A stretch of DNA of 18,386 nucleotides from Coemansia sp. RSA 922 (Eukaryota; Kickxellomycota; Kickxellomycetes; Kickxellales; Kickxellaceae): positions 1 through 18,386 of the forward strand of contig JANBQS010000425.1 of NCBI GenBank assembly GCA_027577415.1, given 5' to 3'. The notes beneath the pieces were generated by a model. The model was not told the DNA's origin. It saw nothing but the letters and a program-made list of their open reading frames with translations, and made no database searches. Made by a program: the position numbers and the translations under genes. Every line of letters begins with the position of its first letter. The first letter of the stretch is position 1. Shown here in pieces: positions 8,199-14,952 of this stretch.

Positions 8199-9428
8199 AT
8201 GGGCAAAAACGCGCAAAAGGGTAAGCAACACGCCAAGCGCCATGAAGTAGCTGGATATATTACCAAATTTCAGTAGTTTTCACTGTGCTAAACCACAGCC
8301 ATTCCTCTTCATGCTGGACTATTGTTTATAGACGGTGCGGTCAAAGAAAAGGTCAACGCTATAGACTTGGCCGAGATCCCCGAGGAGGATATTAAGAAGG
8401 CGCTACAGTTTTCCCAAGGAGATATGCCAGGCCCGCTACTCGAGGAGTCGAGCTTTGCCACGCTATTTCCCAAGTACCGCGAGAGCTACTTGCGAGAGAT
8501 CTGGCCTCTAATGAACAAATCTCTTGAGAAGCACGGAATCGCCTGCCAACTGGATTTGGTGGAAGGCAGCATGACTGTGCGTACAACTCGTAAAACGTGG
8601 GATCCTTATGTCATTCTAAAGGCGCGCGATCTGATCAAGCTGCTTTCTCGTAGCGTGCCGTTCCCGCAGGCCGTAAAGATCTTGGACGACGAGGTATCGT
8701 GCGAGGTTATTAAGATTGGCAACATTGTCAGCAATAAGGAGCGGTTCGTTAAGCGTCGGCAGAGACTGTTGGGTCCTAATGGCAACACGCTAAAGGCCAT
8801 TGAGCTCTTGACTGAGTGTTACATAATGATTCAGGGATCGACGGTATCGGCGATGGGTCCCTATAGTAGTCTAAAGGATGTGCGGCGTATTGTCGAGGAC
8901 TGTATGAACAACGTGCACCCGATCTACCACATCAAAGAGCTAATGATTCGTAAGGAGCTGGCCAAAGACCCCAAACTGGCTAACGAGTCGTGGGACCGGT
9001 TTTTGCCTCGGTTCAAGAAGCGCAATATCAAGCAGAAGAAGCCCAAGATTGGCAAGAAGAGAAAGAGAGAGCTGTTCCCGCCAGAGCCCATGCCCAGCAA
9101 GGTCGATTTGCAGCTGCAGTCGGGCGAGTACTTCCTCAAGCCTGATGAGAAGCGGGCGCGCGATGAGGAGCGCAAAAGACAGAGCGAGGCGGAGCATCGG
9201 GTCAAGAAGCAAGCTGAGCGCGAGCAGGCATTTGTTGCGCCCAAGGAGAAATCGAGCTCGTCAAAGGCTAAGCCGGGCAAGGCCGAAAAGGAGGATAAGG
9301 ACCGGATGGAGGCCCTAAAGAACAAGTTCAAGGCCCAGGCGCAAGTTAGGGAGGGCAAGCGTACTGCCGACGATGTTTCGGCCTATGTCGTCGACGCTGG
9401 TCGGAGCAAAAAGACAAAGTCGGCTTAG
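8199..9428 (+). CDS. KRR1: KRR1, KH-domain small-subunit processome protein (spliced)
   Basis: Krr1 is a nucleolar KH protein of the small-subunit processome, needed for 18S rRNA formation. The coding sequence is join(8199..8220, 8332..9428), 372 aa. Exon 2 carries the family signature: [20 protein letters not shown] (43-62), [19 protein letters not shown] (81-99), [19 protein letters not shown] (103-121), and [19 protein letters not shown] (142-160). GPNGNT occupies the KH GxxG-loop position. [30 protein letters not shown] and a lysine-rich tail follow. The exon 2 frame has no suitable ATG before the conserved region, whereas ATGGGCAAAAACGCG at 8199 followed by GTAAGC at 8221 restores one. 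A second in-frame acceptor at 8298 would give 383 aa. It is divergent from TSR1 and 56 bp from the convergent RNase P subunit gene. Confidence 0.92.
8221..8331 (+). other. KRR1 intron 1 (only intron recognised in the window)
   Basis: Donor GTAAGC follows a 22-nt first exon. The preferred acceptor is TATAG ending at 8331, with a branch-like GCTAAAC about 40 nt before it. An alternative acceptor, CACAG ending at 8298, is also in frame and would retain 11 more codons, but it sits only about 8 nt after the same branch-like motif. Without splicing, translation from 8199 stops after 25 codons. Confidence 0.7.
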
Positions 9429-9484
9429 GCATTCGGTTTTCTCCCTGCTCGTGTTTTTGAGTTTATATAATATATTGTCTTTAT

Positions 9485-9877
9485 TTAAAGAAATGCCTGT
9501 CGACTACCAGCGGTCAAGCCCATGGCGAAGGCTGATCCGCGCAGTACTTGTAGGCGAGCGTTTGCGCCATCAGGTAGCTTGAATGGAATCAGCGTCATCG
9601 CTTGCCACACTTGCTTGTACTTGTTAAAGGGGACGCGGATAGTGGCCTCGCGTGCCCTTATATCAAGCACGTCGACTGACATGCCTGCACCGACGTCTCC
9701 TAGCCATTGCCTGAGTACAAATTGTATGTATCCAAAGTACTGGACTGGACTTAATGTGAGTGTCGATGTTGATAATAGCTCGATAGAAAAATAGTAGAAT
9801 GGCTGCTTTGATATCGTGGTCTTGAATGTCGGCAGAGCACTCGGTGCTGCCAGGGGCTGGTCAACTTCCATTGTCAT
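9485..9877 (-). CDS. RNase P/MRP protein subunit, Pop8/Rpp14-like
   Basis: A 130-aa single-exon protein, matching the family size (yeast Pop8 133 aa, human Rpp14 124 aa). Such subunits belong to nuclear RNase P (tRNA 5' processing) and RNase MRP (pre-rRNA cleavage). The Pop5/Rpp14/Pop8-type fold is suggested by FYYFSIELLSTSTLTLSP (27-44), then YIQFVLRQWLGDVGAGMSVD (50-69), VLDIRAREATIRVPFNKY (70-87) and VWQAMTLIPF. It lacks the basic opening expected of Pop5, so Pop8/Rpp14 is more likely; the paralogue is not certain. ATG at 9877 is used, with an alternative Met at residue 3. The TAA stop (9487-9485) overlaps an AATAAA on the same strand (9485-9480), so the 3' UTR may be extremely short or overlap the KRR1 tail. 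Confidence 0.75.
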   Translation of the reverse strand: MTMEVDQPLAAPSALPTFKTTISKQPFYYFSIELLSTSTLTLSPVQYFGYIQFVLRQWLGDVGAGMSVDVLDIRAREATIRVPFNKYKQVWQAMTLIPFKLPDGANARLQVLRGSAFAMGLTAGSRQAFL

Positions 9878-10597
9878 ATAGGCAATGGTTCAGTGCGAAA
9901 TATAGGGCGGATACGAGGAACTTTAAACGTAACAATTTTTCGGTGGGCATTTTTTTTTCCTTCTAAAGCAGGACCGATTAACAAAAATTGGATCAAATTA
10001 TGGATTTTTTTTTCTTTTTTTGGCGTTTGCTATAGATTTGGCAAGGAAACTGTCATTTTCAAGAAGACGGGTTCTAGTTCAGAATTAATCTGTTCTGTTT
10101 CGCTTTAACGAGCGCTGAGGAGGTCTTCGGATCACATCCTTGGAATCGCATTCTTAATACAAAATTCGACGATGACCGCAAAATGTCACAACTTACCTTG
10201 TTTGCAAACAGCAAGACCATTCCAGCTATTGGATCAAAAGTGATTCTGAGTCGATTTTTTTGGTCTTTTTTATGTTGACACTTGAGTATACATCTCTGTA
10301 TATACGTAACAACAATTGCGTTGTATCTATACATGTGTCAATTTTTCTGAGAATTGTCTTTAATATCATTTTTCACTATTTTTTTTCTCATGAATACTGA
10401 AGACAATGTAACAGGAGTACTTGCAGCCAAATGTCTAATGTCTATTGTAGATTAAATCAGTATGCAATAAAGAAGTGGCTTGGACGATGTCATTCTTCCA
10501 AAAAAAAAACCTTTTGCATATTTTTCACTCAAACCATTTTTATTCCTTACCCTTTTTTGTTTACTTTTTTTTTTTTTTTTTTTTGGAATTTCTCAAA
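9878..10597. other. AT-rich intergenic region with repeat copy 1 and poly-T
   Basis: 720 bp between the Pop8-like gene and the F-box-like gene. It contains direct-repeat copy 1 (10025-10260), long T runs, and an uninterrupted 20-T tract (10565-10584) ending 13 bp before the F-box start codon. It is much richer in A+T than the neighbouring genes. A minus-strand ORF from 10334 runs into the repeat but shows no convincing constraint. Confidence 0.55.
10025..10260 (+). repeat. Direct repeat copy 1 upstream of the F-box-like gene
   Basis: About 236 bp that recur in the same orientation at 12705-12940, 2.68 kb away. The core 10055-10120 matches 12736-12801 with four substitutions and no gaps, including a 31-bp exact match (10071-10101). 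The flanking parts match at roughly three-quarters of positions with small indels. Weak similarity reaches back to ATCAAATTA at 9992. No long-terminal-repeat hallmarks (TG..CA ends, primer-binding site, polypurine tract) are visible. Confidence 0.85.
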
Positions 10598-12331
10598 ATG
10601 ACCACCTTGTCTCTGTTCCAAACGCTGCCGATGTCGATTGTGGATAAGATCGTCGAGTATCTGGAGGGAAGCTCTAAGAACCTGTGTGATTCTAACCTCG
10701 ATAAGCACAATAAACGCAAGAAGGTACTTCGCCCACTTCTCCATGTCAGTGAGTACTGGCGTGCGGCGGCACTCGGCTCGTTATGCGACAACTGCGAGAT
10801 CTGTCTTGACGACTCGCCAGAAGGATATATCGTGAGATACCACGCGTTGCCTGTCGGCTTTCCCTTTCCGCAGTATCGTGGAGAAATCCTTGCCAAACTA
10901 GTTGTCGTGTGTGTCCCGAGCATGATTGACATATTCGGTCGGAAATTCAGTACTGATCCCTCTCTACTCACGCCCGACTTTCCGATTTTCCCGTCTGCAA
11001 CTAAGCTTATTGTCTACCAGATGGAGGACGAACCAAGGACCATTCATAATATCTTTCCTGTTCGCAATCCCGAGCCTGTAAACAGGAGTAAAGTTATTGT
11101 CGACTTTGCTAGCGCCCTGCGTCGGCTGACTCCTGTTGCGACTGACGTAGTCTTGTCTTTTTTCTTTCTTGGCTCGTCGAAGAGGAAGGATAGGAAGAAT
11201 CGGGGGTTGTGTAATATTTTTGTATCGGAGCTGTGTCGTGGGACGATTTCCTCTATTCACGTTGAATCCAGGACTGGACCTCCACTACCTTCGTTTAAGC
11301 TGAATGGCATCACCCAATTGACACGTATTACGCAGGGAAGTAGTATGGTGTGCACTCCGTTTGCGCAGTTGGCTTATAACAATGCACGGACGCTACAGGA
11401 GCTTTCTACTAGACTCGAGGGGGAGACCGAGTTTCGTACTCTGATCTACGGCAGTAAGGCGACCCAGGCAGTTTACTGCAGCTTGTCATCGCTATCCATA
11501 CAAATTGCCGGGATGCCATACGGAACGTCTTGGGCGGCAATTAAGGATGCAGCTCCATTTCCAGTTTTGCGCAAACTAGACGTGTTGGACGCTTATCCAT
11601 TCGAAGACAATTTGTTCTTTAGAGGCAACGGCAGTACTCTACAGTGTCTAAACGTCCCCTTCGATGCAGTCAGCAAAAACATATTCGGGCGATTTGGCAT
11701 ACTTGAGCGCCGTGGCTTTACCCGAATGAGATCGATTGCAATTGGGCCGGAAGGGAATGAAGCTGAGAATCAAGAAGTTGTAGTCGGGCCAGCTAATGAT
11801 TTTATTGGTAGGCAAGCTCGGCGTATGGCGGAGGTGGCGACGACACTAAGCCTGGGATACTACTCAAATGATGCTCAATTGTATAATTCCATACTCAGAA
11901 CACGAAGAACCGCGGTCATTCGGCATTTGGAGCTTCGAGTCTTTTTACTCGATACTGCCCACGTAATCGATATGGTCACAAGGCTCCCAAATCTAGTCAG
12001 CCTTGAACTCGGGATAAAGGGGTCTGTGCCAAACATCGAGGCAATACCAGCGAGCGGCCATCCGAGCATACTCCTTGCCAATCACTACCAATGTTTGAAC
12101 ACCAACTTTAGAAAGCTGGTTGTAATAGACGATGGTGTGAACAATGATAAGCGAGCCCGGGAAATAGCAGTTGTCGCTGTTCAAATCACCGTCCTTTGTC
12201 CCAACTTTAGACATGTCGACCTTGCCAGAGATATGCGAAACACGTTTAGTCGCGAGATCGCTTGGGCCACAGTCAATCCGCCGTTCTTACCTTACGTCCG
12301 CTTACTCCGCCGTTTAATTTATACGAAATAG
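10598..12331 (+). CDS. F-box-like protein (Kickxellales-type family)
   Basis: A 577-aa intronless protein. The N-terminus has an F-box-like helical segment: LFQTLPMSIVDKIVEYLEG (about 6-24), then a basic linker (DKHNKRKKVLRP) and LLHVSEYWRAAALGSLC (47-63) with the expected Trp54. The rest is long and leucine-patterned (LRKLDVLDAYPF, LPNLVSLELGI, CPNFRHVDLARDM), compatible with degenerate leucine-rich repeats that could bind a substrate. F-box proteins usually link substrates to Skp1-Cullin ubiquitin ligases; that role here is inferred. ATG at 10598 (TCAAAATGACC) is chosen. An in-frame ATG at 10487 would add 37 residues, including a poly-Phe run encoded by the promoter T tract, which is unlikely. 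The gene lies between two direct repeats, unlike its housekeeping neighbours. Confidence 0.75.
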   Translation: MTTLSLFQTLPMSIVDKIVEYLEGSSKNLCDSNLDKHNKRKKVLRPLLHVSEYWRAAALGSLCDNCEICLDDSPEGYIVRYHALPVGFPFPQYRGEILAKLVVVCVPSMIDIFGRKFSTDPSLLTPDFPIFPSATKLIVYQMEDEPRTIHNIFPVRNPEPVNRSKVIVDFASALRRLTPVATDVVLSFFFLGSSKRKDRKNRGLCNIFVSELCRGTISSIHVESRTGPPLPSFKLNGITQLTRITQGSSMVCTPFAQLAYNNARTLQELSTRLEGETEFRTLIYGSKATQAVYCSLSSLSIQIAGMPYGTSWAAIKDAAPFPVLRKLDVLDAYPFEDNLFFRGNGSTLQCLNVPFDAVSKNIFGRFGILERRGFTRMRSIAIGPEGNEAENQEVVVGPANDFIGRQARRMAEVATTLSLGYYSNDAQLYNSILRTRRTAVIRHLELRVFLLDTAHVIDMVTRLPNLVSLELGIKGSVPNIEAIPASGHPSILLANHYQCLNTNFRKLVVIDDGVNNDKRAREIAVVAVQITVLCPNFRHVDLARDMRNTFSREIAWATVNPPFLPYVRLLRRLIYTK

Positions 12332-12397
12332 CTATTTCAAGTATCTTGAGTTCTTGGTTGTTGCAAAACAGATGGCTTCTTAAGCAGATCGCCAGGA

Positions 12398-12413
12398 GTA
12401 AATTATTATTTAC
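12398..12413. repeat. Short perfect inverted repeat after the F-box-like stop codon
   Basis: GTAAAT and ATTTAC form a 6-bp stem with a TATT loop, 67 bp past the F-box-like stop. It may be part of the 3' UTR or chance in AT-rich DNA. Confidence 0.3.
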
Positions 12414-12704
12414 GCACTAACTCTAAAATGTAAACGGCTGTCTCTCTTACCAACTCCATGGTTGTGTCCATTATTCTGCTTGCCCTGACGTAGATACGAC
12501 AGAGCATAGGAGTGTAGTTGTTACTTGCAGAAAATGGAAAAGGCAAGAGCCCACACTAGCGAGTGCCCGACTATCTTTTCATCTTTTAAATGAAAAAGCC
12601 GCAGACATCTCTTATTCTGCCGCCCTCAAGTTTTCCTTGCTCAAATCAGGTTTAGTCGGTTACATAGACTTCGTAATTAACGCAATCAAATTAAGGAGGA
12701 CGAA

Positions 12705-12940
12705 ATTTGCTACAGATTTGGAAATACGAGTTGAAATTTTCAAGAAGACGAGTTCTAGTTCAGAATTAATCTGTTCTGTTTCACTTTAATGAGTGCTGAG
12801 GTGGTTCTCCGATCCAGTCCTCAGTGTCGTGTTCTTAACATTATTCGACAATGACAGCAAACATGTCACTACTTAACTTGCGTGCAAACTGCAAGATTTT
12901 CTCCTCTGTGGGATTAAAAGTGACTCTGAGTCGAATTTTT
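12705..12940 (+). repeat. Direct repeat copy 2 downstream of the F-box-like gene
   Basis: Second copy of the repeat at 10025-10260, same orientation. It ends in an almost palindromic GACTCTGAGTC (12923-12933); copy 1 has GATTCTGAGTC. On the minus strand both copies read K-x-R-L-R-[IV]-T-F-[DN]-P, so the repeat may derive from a gene fragment. Codon positions vary equally between copies, so no current protein constraint is visible. Confidence 0.85.
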
Positions 12941-13253
12941 TGACTATATTTTTTTGGTGGAAAACTTTTTAAATGAAAAAGGATATCCTCGTGTCCCTGC
13001 ATGCAAGGCGCTTTCATTGGGTTTGCCGAGCAACATGCATCAGTCGTGGCAGCAGTCAACTGACGCCTCGCTTGGAGAAGGAGTGAGGGGTGTCTCAAGG
13101 GCATCAATGCGCAGCCTCCATAAAAAAACCATTTTTTTAATAGAACACGTTGTGTGCGTGGGGGTGGATGAGCAAACACCTAGGCTCGAGCGATGAGGGG
13201 GACATGTGGAGAGGAGAGAGAGTGTGTGTGGTGCAAAGTGTGGAGTTAGAGAG

Positions 13254-13265
13254 TATATTTTTAAA
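13254..13265 (+). promoter_or_regulatory. TATA-like element of the UNC93-like gene
   Basis: TATATTTTTAAA lies about 90-100 bp before the ATG at 13355, at a plausible core-promoter position, just after a GA/GT-rich stretch. Motif-based call only. Confidence 0.4.
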
Positions 13266-13354
13266 CGACGAGCAAGCGGCGTGCTCTTCTTCGCTCGCAG
13301 GCTCTTTCTCTATTATTTTATAATTTTATATTCAGTGTTATTGCTTGCCTAAAG

Positions 13355-14743
13355 ATGGCGGGCTACTTGCCATATTTTGCGGCCAGGACGCAAATTATTA
13401 TCCTGGGCTTTGTCTGCTTTGGATGCCCGGGCATGTTTAATGCGCTGAACGGCACTGGCGGCGGAGGTCAAGTCGACCGCACGGCAGGAAACAATGCCAA
13501 CACGGCTTTATATGTGTGCTTTATCTTCTCTGGACTATTCGGCGGCGCCATCGTCAACAAATGCGGTGTGCGGTTCACAATGTTTACTGGCGGCATCATG
13601 TTTGCGCTTTACTCGGCTTCGTACATCTATATTAACCATACCGGCAACTCGTGGTTTACGATCTGGGCCGGCGCACTGCTCGGATTGGGTGCTGGCGTAT
13701 TCTGGACCGCTCAGGGCATGATCATGATGTCGTATCCACGCGAGAACGAAAAGGGCAAGTTCATCACCATATTCTGGATTATATTCAACTTGGGCGGCGT
13801 GCTTGGTGGTGTCGTGCTGTTGCTCACCAACTACAACCACGAGGGCCCATTGTCGGATGCCGCATATGCTGCGTTTTTGGCTATCGAGGTGTGTGGTGCG
13901 TTCTGCGCTCTAGTCCTAGCACCGCCATCCAAGGTCAAGCGCAGCGACGGATCCAGCATTGAGATCAAAAAGGTCGAGAATATCTTGGACGACGCCATGG
14001 CTATTCTCCGGCTGTTCGCTGACCCCTGGATGTTGCTTTTGATTCCGATGATGTTTAGCTCCAACTTTTACTACTCGTATCAGTTTGGACCCTACAACGG
14101 ATCGCTGTTCACGACGCGCACCAAAGGGTTCAACAATATCTGGTACTGGGGCGCGCAGATGGCCACCTCGTTTGCATTGACTAGACTGTTAGACCGCCAG
14201 TCATTGTCACGCAAACTTCGAGCCTTGATCGGCGTTGGCATCACTTTTTGTGCCATCAACGCTGTATGGACTGGTACGTTCCTAATGCAGTCGCGGTACA
14301 CACACGGTGCATCGGCGACAGGGCCTACTGATTACCCCGGCGGCGCCATTGATTTCAAGGATACGGCGCGTGCGGCTGGTCCGTGCATCCTCTATGCTTG
14401 CATGGGCATCCAAGACGCGCTGTGGAATAACATGGCATACTGGTTGCTGGGCACTATCACCAACGACGCTTCAAAACTCGCTCGCTATGCTGGGTTCTAC
14501 AAGGCTATCCAGTCGATTGGTGCGGCTGTGTCGTGGCAATTGGACGCCAAGAACGTCGCATTCAAGACACAACTGGCTGTCAATTGGGCCCTTCTGGATG
14601 TCGCAGCCATTTTGATGTTTTACTTGTCGTTCCGTGTGAAAAACTCCGCTGTCGAGTTTACAGAAAGTGAGCGCGAGATGCTAGCGCAAGTAAACGCGGA
14701 AGTAGACACAGATACGGAAAAGATGCTGGTAATCGATGACTGA
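13355..14743 (+). CDS. UNC93-like major facilitator membrane protein
   Basis: A 462-aa multi-pass protein with about 11-12 predicted hydrophobic segments, by eye near 13-30, 50-68, 73-92, 102-120, 137-158, 169-188, 225-243, 263-277, 291-311, 341-365, 380-395 and 406-426. UNC93/MFS signatures are the early FGCPGMFNALNGTGGGG (22-38), the LLGLGAGVFWTAQGMIMMSYP segment (108-128) followed by RENEKGKFI (129-137), the conserved cytosolic-loop pattern. The C-terminal tail is acidic (ESEREMLAQVNAEVDTDTEK). Fungal UNC93-like proteins are probable plasma-membrane or endomembrane transporters or channel regulators, and the substrate is not deducible here. ATG at 13355 starts directly before the first hydrophobic segment. 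No introns. It converges on the bHLH gene with 209 bp between stop codons. Confidence 0.9.
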   Translation: MAGYLPYFAARTQIIILGFVCFGCPGMFNALNGTGGGGQVDRTAGNNANTALYVCFIFSGLFGGAIVNKCGVRFTMFTGGIMFALYSASYIYINHTGNSWFTIWAGALLGLGAGVFWTAQGMIMMSYPRENEKGKFITIFWIIFNLGGVLGGVVLLLTNYNHEGPLSDAAYAAFLAIEVCGAFCALVLAPPSKVKRSDGSSIEIKKVENILDDAMAILRLFADPWMLLLIPMMFSSNFYYSYQFGPYNGSLFTTRTKGFNNIWYWGAQMATSFALTRLLDRQSLSRKLRALIGVGITFCAINAVWTGTFLMQSRYTHGASATGPTDYPGGAIDFKDTARAAGPCILYACMGIQDALWNNMAYWLLGTITNDASKLARYAGFYKAIQSIGAAVSWQLDAKNVAFKTQLAVNWALLDVAAILMFYLSFRVKNSAVEFTESEREMLAQVNAEVDTDTEKMLVIDD

Positions 14744-14952
14744 TGGCGCTTGTAGAAACATATACATTCATTTAATTTCCCCTTTCGTTTGTAAGAATTT
14801 TTTATACATTTGGCAACACTACAATATTTGACTGTTCGCGAGATGATAGTCAACGATTTTTGTATATATATATTAATCGCACAATTGAATATAAACATGG
14901 TATCAGTATGCACAAGTGTGTTCTAAAGATCACGAGCGCAAGCATTACGCAC

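Larger units (their letters stand above)
12332..13354. other. Intergenic region with repeat copy 2 and UNC93-like promoter
   Basis: About 1.0 kb between the F-box-like and UNC93-like genes. It contains a hairpin-forming stretch (TTTTCAT / ATGAAAA, 12576-12596), repeat copy 2, and a GA/GT-rich stretch (about 13190-13250) before a TATA-like site. A 15-nt sequence, TTTTAAATGAAAAAG, occurs at both 12585-12599 and 12967-12981, bracketing repeat copy 2. I see no supportable gene here. Confidence 0.5.

Noticed and set aside
10038..10080. tRNA-like A and B boxes in repeat copy 1 (TGGCAAGGAAA and GGTTCTAGTTC), suggesting a SINE
   Set aside because: The A-box-like part is not preserved in copy 2, the B-box-like part has two mismatches to consensus, and no tRNA fold is visible.
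10025..12940. Solo LTRs or an LTR retrotransposon around the F-box-like gene
   Set aside because: No TG...CA termini, primer-binding site, polypurine tract, target-site duplication or gag/pol coding sequence is seen.
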